This document shows, piece after piece, positions 1 through 9,606 of a DNA stretch of 64,000 nucleotides (the stretch's first letter is position 1; the number at the start of each line of letters is the position of its first letter). Source of the stretch: Cognatishimia activa (GTDB taxonomy: Bacteria > Pseudomonadota > Alphaproteobacteria > Rhodobacterales > Rhodobacteraceae); the NCBI RefSeq assembly GCF_001458335.1, contig NZ_CYTO01000024.1, forward strand, positions 119,294-183,293, given 5' to 3'. The notes beneath the pieces are model-generated. The model worked only from the letters and a program-made list of their open reading frames with translations, searched no databases and had not been told where the DNA came from. Position numbers and translations under genes: made by a program.

Positions 1-3000
1 CCAGAAAAAGCAACCATTCGTGGCCCGCTTGGCGTGATCCCACGCGAGGTGCCGGGCATGACATGTGCCAGCATCGATGTGGAGCTTGGCGCGGCTTTGG
101 CGGGGCACTTGCTCGAAGACCTGATCGCGCCGCCGCGCAGTTTCCAAGCGGCGTATCGTGACGGCAAACGCTTTGAATTATCTCAGAAATCCAACGCATT
201 CGCTCCAGAAAAAGTGATCGCTTGGGAGAAGGGAAAGACCTACCTGATTACCGGAGGTTTTGGCGGGATCGGTGTTACGGTCGCGCGCGATATGCTGAGT
301 GCCGGGGCCAATGTGGCCTTACTCAGTCGCTCGGAACTGCCTGATCGCAGCGAATGGTTAAAAATCACTGCCTTCAGCGGGCGCTCTGACAAACTTGCGA
401 AGAAAATCGCGATTGTCCAAGAGCTTGAACAGCTTAAAGGGCGGCTTGAGATTGTGACCGGTGACGTGTGCAATCTGGTCGAGATGCAGGCCGCGGTTCA
501 GCATGTGCGCGACACGTTCGGCGGTTTGCATGGGGTGATTCATGCGGCCGGTGCCATTGATGATGGCCCTCTGCTTGCGAAGACCTCTGCACAGGTGGAA
601 GAAGTGCTTGCACCAAAGACCCATGGCACGATGATTGTGGATCAGATCTTTGCCGATGGCGAATTGGACTTCTTGGCGCTGTTTTCTTCCACATCCACCG
701 TGCTTGCCCCAGTGGGTCAGGTAGATTACGTGGCCGCGAACGCATTCCTGAATGCCTATGCGGATAGTCGGAAGGGTGATCAAACCAAAGTCACGGCAGT
801 GAATTGGGGTATCTGGTCTGACGTAGGTATGGCCGTCGACAACGTGTCGGATCGTACCGCGCCAGCAGGACCTGCTGAACCACGAGACATCGACGCCGCT
901 GCTCTACAGCAGGTGGTCATTGAAGATGACGGAACCATTGTTTTCTCAATGGCGCTCTCTTCGGCCACGTCATGGATGCTAGACCAGCACCGAACTAAGG
1001 CGGGCGAGGCGATCTTCCCCGGCACGGGCTATCTCGAACTCATTGCGGAAGCGATGCAAACGCTGGATGAGACCGCTGCTTATGAGGTGCGCGAGCTGAC
1101 ATTCTTGCGCGCGCTTCATGTTGACGATGGTGCGACAAAGACCGTGCAATTGAAACTGCGCCCGGATGAAGTTGGCTACCGATTTGAGCTCTTGTCTGAC
1201 TACAAGGATGCCTTCGTGCGCCACGCAGAAGGTCATGTGTCCATGGTGGCGTTGCCAGCGCCACAAGCCTTTGATCTGGAAGAGATTAAGTCGCGCATGC
1301 CAGAGCCTGTACTGGCGGAAAAAGATGCGCATATCACCAGCCAACAAGAGGCTCATTTGAACTTTGGCCCGCATTGGAACGTGCTGAAATCAGTCGCTTT
1401 GGGGCAGGGCGAAGGGGTAGCAGAATTGTCCCTGTCAGAGGGTTTGATTGCAGAAGCCCAATCCGTGCCGTTACATCCGGGCCTTTTGGACCTTGGCACC
1501 GGCTGGGCCATGGAGTTGATCGAGGGCTATGAAGCCAAGAACCTCTGGGTGCCTGTAAATTATTCAGCGTTGCGCCACTACGGACAGCTGCCGAGCCAGA
1601 TTGTAAGCTGGGTCAAAGCCGTCCGCGGCTCATCAGAAGAGGGCAGCGCGAGCTTTGATGTCGTATTGGCCGACACGGACGGCAATGTGTGTGTTGAAGT
1701 GGACGGATTGTCGATCCGTCGTCTTGATAGCGCCTTTACCGTTCAAAGCTTGCCGCGCCCAAGTGAAGCCGAATTGGTGCGCAGCGTTGATCCGCAAGCG
1801 CCGGTGCTCTCCGCCGCAGAGCAGCGTCTGCAACACAACCTTTCTCAGGGTATCCCATCCAAAGATGGGGCGCTCGCGTTGCGTCGTGCGTTGGGGACAG
1901 GTCTCTCTAACGTGATTGTAAGCTCTTTGGAACTCGATGGGCTGAAACGACAGATCGCGCAGCAATCTATCGCGCAAGATACGGATACCCAAGGATTTGA
2001 GCGCCCCGATCTGGACAATGACTTTGTCGCGCCACGCAACGATGTCGAACGCACCCTAACCGGATTCTGGCAGGATCTGTTGGGCATCGAAGAGCTTGGC
2101 GTGCAAGATAACTTCTTTGACCTTGGTGGTCACTCTTTGATCGCTGTGCGCCTGTTTGCGATGGTCAAAAAGGCTTACCGGATCGAGTTCCCGATCTCGA
2201 TCCTGTTCGAAGCGCCAACCATTGAGAAATGCGCGGAGCTGATCATTGAGCGAATTGGGGATCAAACGGCTGACTCCGGTGACCAACCCGCGCAATCAGA
2301 GGCCATCGCGCCGGAAAGCCGATACACCCACATCGTGCCGATGCATCAGGCGGGGAACAGCCAGAAAGCGCCGTTCTTCTTGGTGGCTGGCATGTATGGC
2401 AACGTATTGAACCTGCGCCATCTGGCGCATTTGATCGGCGCGGATCGACCGTTTTATGGCCTGCAAGCGCGAGGCCTTTTTGGGGACGTTGCGCCCCATG
2501 ATGACATCGAAGAAGCCGCGCGAGATTACTTGATCGAGCTGCGATCCGTGCAACCCCATGGGCCTTACATGCTGGGTGGTTTCTCGGGTGGTGGTTTGAC
2601 GGCCTATGAGATGGCGCGTCAGCTCAAAGCAGTTGGCGAAGAAGTTTCTTTGGTCGTGATGCTGGATACGCCACTTCCGGTACGTCGCGCACTGACCTTC
2701 CAAGATCGCATTAAAATTCAATGGCTTGATCTAAAGAAGGGCGGGGCCGGCTATATCTTCAAATGGGCCAAGAACCGCATTCTTTGGGAGTTTACAAAAC
2801 GTCGCAAAGCGGAAGCGACTGAGGATGACGGCGCGCAGTTCCACAATGCAGAAATTGAAGCGGCCTTTTATCGGGCGCTGCCTAAGTATGACGTTCAACT
2901 ATGGGAAGGCCGCGTGGCGCTCTATCGCCCGCCACTCGTTGGCAAATGGCAAGTGGCCAAGGATCGCTGGGTGAACTCAGAACGGACCTACGTTCTGCAT

Positions 3001-3177
3001 GATAATGATTGGGGGCAGTTTGCCTCAGACCTGCATGTGACCGAGGTACCGGGCGACCATGACAGTATGGTGCTAGAGCCAAACGTGCGCGTTCTGGCGG
3101 CCCATATCCGCAAAGAAATCCAAAAGGCAGAGCGCGGGAACGCGGTGATCTTGCCGTTCAGACGAGCGGCGGAGTGA
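1..3177 (+). CDS. Type I polyketide synthase, C-terminal part (KR-DH-ACP-TE), 5' end outside window
   Basis: Terminal part of a modular polyketide synthase. The frame is open to base 1, so the GTG at 34 is not the true start and KS/AT domains probably lie upstream. Domains in order: ketoreductase with NADPH loop GGFGGIG (about 253-273) and active-site segment VDYVAANAFL (about 721-750); dehydratase double hotdog with the HxxxGxxxxP motif (HRTKAGEAIFPG, His codon 988) and a second-half Asp in HPGLLDLG (codon 1489); acyl carrier protein with LGGHSL (about 2122); thioesterase with GFSGG (Ser codon 2584), Asp in VMLDTP and His in PGDHDS (codon 3058). The thioesterase means this module releases the chain. 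KR before DH is not the textbook order. The next genes are co-directional and nearly abutting (glycosyltransferase, NRPS, PPTase), which argues for one glycosylated hybrid product. Product unknown. Confidence 0.93.
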   Translation, partial: PEKATIRGPLGVIPREVPGMTCASIDVELGAALAGHLLEDLIAPPRSFQAAYRDGKRFELSQKSNAFAPEKVIAWEKGKTYLITGGFGGIGVTVARDMLSAGANVALLSRSELPDRSEWLKITAFSGRSDKLAKKIAIVQELEQLKGRLEIVTGDVCNLVEMQAAVQHVRDTFGGLHGVIHAAGAIDDGPLLAKTSAQVEEVLAPKTHGTMIVDQIFADGELDFLALFSSTSTVLAPVGQVDYVAANAFLNAYADSRKGDQTKVTAVNWGIWSDVGMAVDNVSDRTAPAGPAEPRDIDAAALQQVVIEDDGTIVFSMALSSATSWMLDQHRTKAGEAIFPGTGYLELIAEAMQTLDETAAYEVRELTFLRALHVDDGATKTVQLKLRPDEVGYRFELLSDYKDAFVRHAEGHVSMVALPAPQAFDLEEIKSRMPEPVLAEKDAHITSQQEAHLNFGPHWNVLKSVALGQGEGVAELSLSEGLIAEAQSVPLHPGLLDLGTGWAMELIEGYEAKNLWVPVNYSALRHYGQLPSQIVSWVKAVRGSSEEGSASFDVVLADTDGNVCVEVDGLSIRRLDSAFTVQSLPRPSEAELVRSVDPQAPVLSAAEQRLQHNLSQGIPSKDGALALRRALGTGLSNVIVSSLELDGLKRQIAQQSIAQDTDTQGFERPDLDNDFVAPRNDVERTLTGFWQDLLGIEELGVQDNFFDLGGHSLIAVRLFAMVKKAYRIEFPISILFEAPTIEKCAELIIERIGDQTADSGDQPAQSEAIAPESRYTHIVPMHQAGNSQKAPFFLVAGMYGNVLNLRHLAHLIGADRPFYGLQARGLFGDVAPHDDIEEAARDYLIELRSVQPHGPYMLGGFSGGGLTAYEMARQLKAVGEEVSLVVMLDTPLPVRRALTFQDRIKIQWLDLKKGGAGYIFKWAKNRILWEFTKRRKAEATEDDGAQFHNAEIEAAFYRALPKYDVQLWEGRVALYRPPLVGKWQVAKDRWVNSERTYVLHDNDWGQFASDLHVTEVPGDHDSMVLEPNVRVLAAHIRKEIQKAERGNAVILPFRRAAE

Positions 3178-3180
3178 GTG

Positions 3181-4203
3181 ATGACCGAGAAAACGCTTCT
3201 AACCGTTATTTTGAACTACAAAACGCCCGATATGACCTTGCGGGCGGCAGAAGCCTCCGTGCGTGAAATGGACGGGTTGAATGGCAAAATTCTGATTGTG
3301 GATAATGACAGTCAGGATGGCTCATTTGAAGCGATGTCCGCAGGTGTTGCGGATAGGGGGTGGTCGGATGACCAAGTTGAGGTTCTACAATCAGGGCACA
3401 ATGGCGGCTTTGGGGCGGGCAACAATTTCGGGATTCTGCAAGGTTTGCGCAAAGGCATCAAGCGTCGCGCGCCGGATTATATCTATATCCAAAACTCAGA
3501 TGCATTCCCACATGATGGTGCGATAAAAACGCTCTATAACCATTTGGAAATCCATCCAAACACTGGAATGGCAGGGAGCTATATTCACGGCTCTGATGGT
3601 GAGCCGCACCTGACTGCGTTCCGCTTTCCATCCATTGCTGGCGAGCTGGAAGGAGCCGCTAAATTCGGCCCCATCTCTCGGCTTTTCAAGAATGCGGTCG
3701 TGCCGCTTCCGATCCCCGAACACACCCAGCAAGTGGACTGGGCGGCGGGGGCGTCGATGATGATCCGTCGCGAGGTGCTGGAAGATATCGGCCTTTTTGA
3801 CGAAACCTTCTTTTTGTATTTCGAGGAAACCGATCTTTGTCTGCGCGCACATCGGGCAGGGTGGTCATTGGATTACGTGCGCGAGAGCGAGGTCGAACAT
3901 ATCGGCTCTGTGTCGACCGGCATGAAAACTTGGGACCGTATCCCGCAGTTTTGGCTGGACTCGCGCCTGCACTATTTCGTGTCAAACCACGGTGTTGGAT
4001 ACGCAGCGCTTGCGACGCTTGCCCATCTTGTTGGTGGCGGCTTCGCCAACTTGCGAGCCCTTCTTCAAGGGAAATCCACGGGGCAGCCCAAATATTTCCT
4101 CATTGATATGGCAAATCATGCCTTGAAAGCCGCGCTGCGCAGAAGCCTTAGGCGGCCACGGAAAGTGAATTTTCCCAACGGTTTAAGACCGTTGAAGGAG
4201 TGA
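3181..4203 (+). CDS. GT2 family glycosyltransferase (rhamnosyltransferase-like) in PKS/NRPS cluster
   Basis: Family 2 glycosyltransferase, GT-A fold, of the WbbL/rhamnosyltransferase type. Visible motifs: N-terminal LTVILNYKTPDMT, the nucleotide-binding GHNGGFGAGNNFG, the metal-site region QNSDA, and FLYFEETDLCLRAH with the acidic catalytic pair. No membrane segment is evident, so it should act in the cytoplasm. A GTG at 3178 is in frame, but ATG 3181 has GGAG at 3171-3174 six bases upstream and is preferred. It lies three bases after the PKS stop and four bases before the NRPS start, so it is almost certainly co-transcribed and translationally coupled. The natural reading is that it attaches a sugar to the polyketide/peptide product. 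It could instead belong to the polysaccharide locus downstream, but its position between two megasynthase genes makes that less likely. Confidence 0.88.
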   Translation: MTEKTLLTVILNYKTPDMTLRAAEASVREMDGLNGKILIVDNDSQDGSFEAMSAGVADRGWSDDQVEVLQSGHNGGFGAGNNFGILQGLRKGIKRRAPDYIYIQNSDAFPHDGAIKTLYNHLEIHPNTGMAGSYIHGSDGEPHLTAFRFPSIAGELEGAAKFGPISRLFKNAVVPLPIPEHTQQVDWAAGASMMIRREVLEDIGLFDETFFLYFEETDLCLRAHRAGWSLDYVRESEVEHIGSVSTGMKTWDRIPQFWLDSRLHYFVSNHGVGYAALATLAHLVGGGFANLRALLQGKSTGQPKYFLIDMANHALKAALRRSLRRPRKVNFPNGLRPLKE

Positions 4204-4207
4204 GTTG

Positions 4208-7200
4208 ATGAGTTTGGATCAGGTGAGCCCAATGCAAAAGCAATCCACAGTGATGATCGGCAACGAGTCGCTTCTGGTGGAATGCGCGAAGCTTTGGGTG
4301 GGATCTGGCCATGAAATCGCCACGATCATCACGCGCAACAGCGATATTGCGGACTGGGCGAAGTCTCAAGGTCATGCGGTGACGCTCCACGATGGAGCAC
4401 TGAAAGACGTCACGCTTCCAGACGGGTTTGACTGGCTACTGAGCATCGCAAACCTGCAAATCATTCCCGCGGACCACTTGGCACAAGCGACAAAAGGTGC
4501 GGTGAATTTCCATGACGGTCCTTTGCCCGCCTATGCGGGTCTTAACGCACCGGTTTGGGCGCGTATGAATGGTGAAACCGGACACGGCATTTCATGGCAT
4601 CTGATCGAAGGTGACGTGGATGAAGGGGACCTTTTGGTCCAACGCAATTTCGCAATAACGGAAAAAGACACGGCGCTCACTCTCAATACAAAATGTTTTG
4701 CAGCTGCGATTGAGAGTTTCCCCGAAGTGATCTCTGCACTCACAGCGGCACAATTGCCAAGGTTGCCGCAGGATTTGACGAACCGCTCGTACTTTGGGCT
4801 TTCGGATCGACCTGCCGCTGGTGGTCGACTGGATTTCTCTAAAACTACGACAGAGTTAGCTTCGTTGGTCCGTGCATTGGATCACGGTGCGTATTTCAAC
4901 CCGCTTTGCGCCCCGAAGATTGCTGTGGGCGAAGACCTGTTTTTGCTCGCAGAAATTGGCGCTGCGGAAGGCCAAGGCGAGTCTGGTGAGGTGTTGGCGG
5001 TAGATGCAACAAGTTTGACCGTTGCCTGTGTCGATGGTGCGGTGACTTTGTCTGCATTTACAGACCTTTATGGCCAACCGGTTGATCCGTGTGATTTTGT
5101 GAAAACCGGTGAGGTGCTTTCGCAGACTGCAGATGCTGCGCACATTGATGAAGCCCTCAAACGGGTCGCACGCCATGAACCTTATTGGCGTACGGCACTG
5201 GCGAACTTTCACGCGCTTGATTTGCCGCTTGTCGGCGCAGCGAACGCGTCTGCGAAATTGGCGTTTCAGCCATTAAAGGTACCAGCGCAAACCGAGATGA
5301 AACACGTCGTTGCTGCTGCCGCTTTGTTGGCACATCGCAGTGGCGGTGAAGAAGGCGCGGGTATCGCCTATTGCCATAGCGCTCAGACCGTCGCGCCGGG
5401 CGATCTTGCGGAATGGGTTCCGTTGTCATTCGCGCCAGTCTTTGAAGATACGGTCACGGATTACGTCAAAGCTGCCGAAACAGCGCTCGATGAGATCGAA
5501 GCGAAAGATACATTCGCGCGTGATCTCGTTGCGCGGGCTCCAGACATCGATGGATTGAAGACGCCTGATCTTGCCGTTGTTTCAGGCGCTGGGATCGCGC
5601 CGGTTTCCACAGCTGCGACCAATATTATGCTCTCCGAAAACGGTGCGCAGCTTAGCTTTGACGAAGCGCGTGTTTCCAAAGAGCATGCGGACCTTCTCGC
5701 GGCTCGGTTTGAGCTGATCATTGCGGGTATCAGCAAAGAGGAAGGTCGCGTTGGCGACATTGACGCCTTACCTGATGCCGAACGTGAGAAATTGCTGAAT
5801 GGCTGGATCGGCGCATCAGTTGATATTGATCCAAAAGCAACCATTCACACGGAATTTGCCAAGCAAGCGGCTGCGACCCCAGATGCGACCGCATTGGTTT
5901 TTGAACATGCCTCACTGACCTACGCGGAACTGGATGCACGGTCCAATCAATGTGCTCAGGTCCTAAAAGCACGCGGTGTTTCAACCGGTGATGTGGTCGG
6001 CGTGCATTGCCGACGTTCACTGGATTTGGTCGTGGCGTGTTTGGCCGCTATGAAAGCGGGGGCTGCCTACTTGCCGCTCGATCCCGGCTTCCCAGCGGAT
6101 CGGATTGCGATCTATCTGGAAGACAGCGCCGCCCGGTTTGTGATTTCCCAAAGTGCCATTGCGTCAGACCTTCCGGAGACCGGTGCCGACATTCTGTTGA
6201 TTGATGCCGAGAAATCGATTGAAGCGGCTTCCCAAGAGGCCCCTGTCGCCGAGGCGTCCGGGTCAGATCTCGCCTATCTGATTTTCACCTCCGGCTCCAC
6301 CGGCCGCCCCAAGGGCGTGATGGTGGAACACACCAATGTGGTGAATTTCTTTGCGGGCATGGATGATCGCGTGAAGACTGACGGCCCCGCCACCTGGCTC
6401 GCGGTCACCAGCCTGTCCTTTGATATCTCGGTGCTCGAGCTTTTCTACACGCTGACACGCGGCCATAAGGTTGTAATTTCAGGCGACGAAAGCGCCACCC
6501 AAATTTCCGATGGGCCAGTTGGCCGTGACGGGCAGGGGATGGAGTTTAGCCTGTATTATTGGGGCAATGATGATGGTGCTGGTCGGGGCAAATATCGCCT
6601 ACTTCTAGAAGGCGCTAAGTTTGCTGACGACAACGGGTTCTGCGCGATCTGGACACCGGAACGGCATTTCCATGCCTTCGGCGGGCCATATCCAAACCCA
6701 TCTGTCACGGGGGCCGCTGTGGCTGGTTTTACCAAGAATATCGGTGTGCGCGCAGGCAGCTGTGTGGCACCGCTCCACCATACGGCCCGGATCGCTGAAG
6801 AATGGGCGGTCATTGATAACCTCACCGGCGGCAAAGCAGGGCTGGCCATTGCCAGCGGCTGGCAGCCGGATGATTTTGTTCTGCGCCCGGAAAACACGCC
6901 GCCACATAACAAGGTGGCGATGTTTGAACAGATCGCGGACCTGCGCAAACTCTGGCGCGGAGAGGCTGTTGCCTTCCCACGTGCGGATGGAACCACGTTT
7001 GAGGCGCTGACCCAACCGCGTCCGGTCTCATCGCAACCAGATATTTGGGTGACCACTGCGGGTAACCCCGAGACCTGGAAAGAAGCGGGCCGCAACGGCG
7101 CACATATTTTGACGCACCTTTTGGGTCAGAGCATTGATGAAGTCTCTGACAAGATTAAGCTTTACCATACTGAGTTGCGCGCAGCTGGACACAATCCTGA

Positions 7201-8881
7201 CGACTTCAAAGTCACTTTGATGCTGCACACATTTGTGGGTGAAGATCGCGAGACCGTGCGCGAAACGGCACGTGAGCCGATGAAGAATTACCTGCGTTCG
7301 GCGGCGGGGCTTATCAAACAATATGCTTGGGCATTCCCCGCGTTTAAAAAACCGGAAGGGGTGAGCAATCCGTTTGAGCTCGACCTTGGCAGCCTGAATG
7401 ATGACGAGATGGAAGGCATCCTAGAGTTCGCCTTCCTGCGGTATTTCGAGGATTCCGGCCTGTTTGGCACCGTCGATGATTGTGCCGAGCGCGTTGAGTC
7501 TTTGCAAAAGATCGGCGTCACGGAAGTGGCTTGTTTGATTGACTACGGCATTGACACGGATGTGGTGCTGGAAGGCTTACGGCCGCTGGCGCAGATTGTG
7601 AAAGCGTTCGAGGGCGGCGTTGCTGTTTCAGATAACGATGTTTCTATTGCTGGTCAGATCATCCGTTATGACGTGACCCACTTGCAATGCACACCGTCTA
7701 TGGCACGGCTTTTGACGATGAATGATGAAGCTTCCACCGCACTCTCAAGGGTCAAGCATATGTTCCTTGGTGGCGAAGCGTTACCGGGTGCATTGGTGGG
7801 GCAGCTCAATACGCTGTCAGATGCAACAATCACCAACATGTATGGACCGACGGAGACCACCATTTGGTCATCCACGGCTACAACATCGTCCGAGGAAACA
7901 ACCGCCAATATTGGTCAACCCGTTGCGAACACAACGCTTTACGTGGTCGATGAAGACCTCCATCCTGTTCCATTTGGTGTTCCGGGAGAGCTTTTGATTG
8001 GCGGTACGGGGGTGACCCGCGGCTATTGGAACCGCGAAGATTTGACCGCAGATCGCTTTGTGCCAGACCATTTTGCTGGCAAAGGCCGGCTCTACCGCAC
8101 TGGTGATCTGGTACAGCGTCGCCTAGATGGCGCGCTCGATTTCATCGGCAGGGCGGATCATCAGGTGAAACTACGGGGATACCGTATTGAGCTTGGAGAG
8201 ATCGAGAACCGCCTAGAGGCATTGAACTCGGTTAACGAGGTGGTTGTGATTACCCGCGAGGATGTGCCGGGCGATGTGCGCTTGGTGGCCTATACAACGG
8301 GGACTGCGACCGAGAGTGAGATGCGCGCGGAGCTCAATCTCCATGTTCCGTCCTATATGGTGCCAAGTCACTTTGTGCGCTTGGATGCATTGCCTCTGAC
8401 GCCAAACAAAAAGATAGACCGCAAAGCCTTGCCTGCTCCGGCCAAGAGAGAAGCGCCTGAGCCGGATGCGCTGGTACCTAAGGTTGAAGCATCGACCGAG
8501 GAAACAGCTGATGTCTTGCCGCAGATTGCAGACCTTTGGTCACGTATTCTTGGCGTCGATGGCATAGGCGCATCGGACAACTTCTTCGATCTTGGCGGGC
8601 ATAGTTTGCTTGCCGTGCAAGCGCATCGTGAGATGCGCGACAGCCTTGGTTTTAAAGGCGTTTCCATCACCGATATCTTCCGCTTCCCAACGTTATCTGG
8701 CATTGCCGGACGGGTCGCGGCGCTTGCTGGATCGCGTGTTGCAAAAGCAACGCCCGTCGCGGCACCAAGCGAAAAACCTGCAGCAGAAGCTGTCGAAACG
8801 ACCCCTGCGGCCACGAGCCGCCAGGACGCCATGGCGAAACGCCGCGCGATGCGCGCGCGTCGCCGGGAGAAACAGTCATGA
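4208..8881 (+). CDS. NRPS: formyltransferase - truncated C - A domain split by luciferase-like monooxygenase - PCP
   Basis: Nonribosomal peptide synthetase of about 1557 residues. Residues 1-205 are a formyltransferase domain (NFHDGPLPAY, Asn100/His102, and GDVDEGD), followed by a formyltransferase C-terminal part to about 300. Residues 310-540 look like the second half of a condensation domain; no HHxxxDG is present. The adenylation domain starts near 545, with A3 FTSGSTGRPKG (about 694) and A4-like FDISVLELF. At about 778-1135 it is interrupted by an FMN-dependent luciferase-like monooxygenase (EFSLYYWGNDD, TPERHFHAFGG, APLHHTARIAEEW), then resumes with A5 NMYGPTETT (about 1210), A7 YRTGDLV, A8 and A10 TPNKKIDRKALP (about 1398). 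A peptidyl carrier protein with LGGHSL follows (about 1462), then an Arg-rich tail. ATG 4208 has AAGGAG at 4195-4200. The LLM type resembles the MupA/Atu3671 family. Substrate specificity was not deduced. Confidence 0.93.
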   Translation: MSLDQVSPMQKQSTVMIGNESLLVECAKLWVGSGHEIATIITRNSDIADWAKSQGHAVTLHDGALKDVTLPDGFDWLLSIANLQIIPADHLAQATKGAVNFHDGPLPAYAGLNAPVWARMNGETGHGISWHLIEGDVDEGDLLVQRNFAITEKDTALTLNTKCFAAAIESFPEVISALTAAQLPRLPQDLTNRSYFGLSDRPAAGGRLDFSKTTTELASLVRALDHGAYFNPLCAPKIAVGEDLFLLAEIGAAEGQGESGEVLAVDATSLTVACVDGAVTLSAFTDLYGQPVDPCDFVKTGEVLSQTADAAHIDEALKRVARHEPYWRTALANFHALDLPLVGAANASAKLAFQPLKVPAQTEMKHVVAAAALLAHRSGGEEGAGIAYCHSAQTVAPGDLAEWVPLSFAPVFEDTVTDYVKAAETALDEIEAKDTFARDLVARAPDIDGLKTPDLAVVSGAGIAPVSTAATNIMLSENGAQLSFDEARVSKEHADLLAARFELIIAGISKEEGRVGDIDALPDAEREKLLNGWIGASVDIDPKATIHTEFAKQAAATPDATALVFEHASLTYAELDARSNQCAQVLKARGVSTGDVVGVHCRRSLDLVVACLAAMKAGAAYLPLDPGFPADRIAIYLEDSAARFVISQSAIASDLPETGADILLIDAEKSIEAASQEAPVAEASGSDLAYLIFTSGSTGRPKGVMVEHTNVVNFFAGMDDRVKTDGPATWLAVTSLSFDISVLELFYTLTRGHKVVISGDESATQISDGPVGRDGQGMEFSLYYWGNDDGAGRGKYRLLLEGAKFADDNGFCAIWTPERHFHAFGGPYPNPSVTGAAVAGFTKNIGVRAGSCVAPLHHTARIAEEWAVIDNLTGGKAGLAIASGWQPDDFVLRPENTPPHNKVAMFEQIADLRKLWRGEAVAFPRADGTTFEALTQPRPVSSQPDIWVTTAGNPETWKEAGRNGAHILTHLLGQSIDEVSDKIKLYHTELRAAGHNPDDFKVTLMLHTFVGEDRETVRETAREPMKNYLRSAAGLIKQYAWAFPAFKKPEGVSNPFELDLGSLNDDEMEGILEFAFLRYFEDSGLFGTVDDCAERVESLQKIGVTEVACLIDYGIDTDVVLEGLRPLAQIVKAFEGGVAVSDNDVSIAGQIIRYDVTHLQCTPSMARLLTMNDEASTALSRVKHMFLGGEALPGALVGQLNTLSDATITNMYGPTETTIWSSTATTSSEETTANIGQPVANTTLYVVDEDLHPVPFGVPGELLIGGTGVTRGYWNREDLTADRFVPDHFAGKGRLYRTGDLVQRRLDGALDFIGRADHQVKLRGYRIELGEIENRLEALNSVNEVVVITREDVPGDVRLVAYTTGTATESEMRAELNLHVPSYMVPSHFVRLDALPLTPNKKIDRKALPAPAKREAPEPDALVPKVEASTEETADVLPQIADLWSRILGVDGIGASDNFFDLGGHSLLAVQAHREMRDSLGFKGVSITDIFRFPTLSGIAGRVAALAGSRVAKATPVAAPSEKPAAEAVETTPAATSRQDAMAKRRAMRARRREKQS

Positions 8882-9603
8882 CCACACAACTCCGTCGACT
8901 TTCGATGTTAGAAATGGCCGTCCGCTCGATTGTTCCAGCGGGCGCCGCCGTTGCTGTGACCTCGCCGCGCAGCGAAAGCGAGCCGCTCTGGCCCGCCGAA
9001 GAACAAGCCATCGCCAATGCGCGGCCTGCCCGTCAAAGGGAATTCACTGCAGGGCGGACTGCTGCCCGCCGTGCCTTGCTTGCTTTGGGCCGCGCACCAT
9101 CGGCCATTCCAATGGGAGAAGACCGCGCACCGATTTGGCCCAGAGCCGTCGTTGGTAGCATCTCTCATGATCTCATGGCATGTGTCGCCGTTGTTGGTGA
9201 ACGTGACCGATTTAAGGCGCTGGGCGTGGATATTGAGCCGAATTTGCCGCTGGAAGCCGATCTATTCAGCGAGATTTGCCGCCCTGAAGAACTTGCTTGG
9301 TTGCGCCAGTTGCCGTTTGAAAACCGGGGTGTTGTCGCACGTCGTTTCTTTTGCGCGAAGGAAGCGATTTATAAATGCCAATATGCCATCAGTCAGGAAG
9401 TATTTGATTTCCATGCGCTTTCTGTAATTTTTGATAAGCAAGGCCGGTTTGATGCACGGCTTATGAAAGACGTTGAATGTTTTGCGAAAGGCACCATGTT
9501 CTCGGGTTTGACAACTCGGTCGGGTGAGCAGCTTCTTAGCCTGTGTCATATCTCTGAGGGCGTTGAATTTGGCAGTGATTTTCCTAATTCGGTCATTGGA
9601 TAA
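8878..9603 (+). CDS. 4'-phosphopantetheinyl transferase, EntD/Sfp type
   Basis: Transfers phosphopantetheine from CoA to the conserved serine of carrier proteins, here most likely the ACP and PCP (LGGHSL) of the two upstream megasynthases. Family motifs visible: FTAGRTAARRAL, IWPRAVVGSISHD, the metal-binding GVDIEPN and FCAKEAIYK, all in EntD-like order; 241 residues is normal for this family. The ATG at 8878 overlaps the NRPS stop in an ATGA, so translation is coupled. That coupling ties the enzyme to the biosynthetic cluster rather than to fatty-acid AcpS duty. It is the last gene of the block before a 76-base gap containing an inverted repeat. Confidence 0.93.
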   Translation: MTTQLRRLSMLEMAVRSIVPAGAAVAVTSPRSESEPLWPAEEQAIANARPARQREFTAGRTAARRALLALGRAPSAIPMGEDRAPIWPRAVVGSISHDLMACVAVVGERDRFKALGVDIEPNLPLEADLFSEICRPEELAWLRQLPFENRGVVARRFFCAKEAIYKCQYAISQEVFDFHALSVIFDKQGRFDARLMKDVECFAKGTMFSGLTTRSGEQLLSLCHISEGVEFGSDFPNSVIG

Positions 9604-9606
9604 ACA

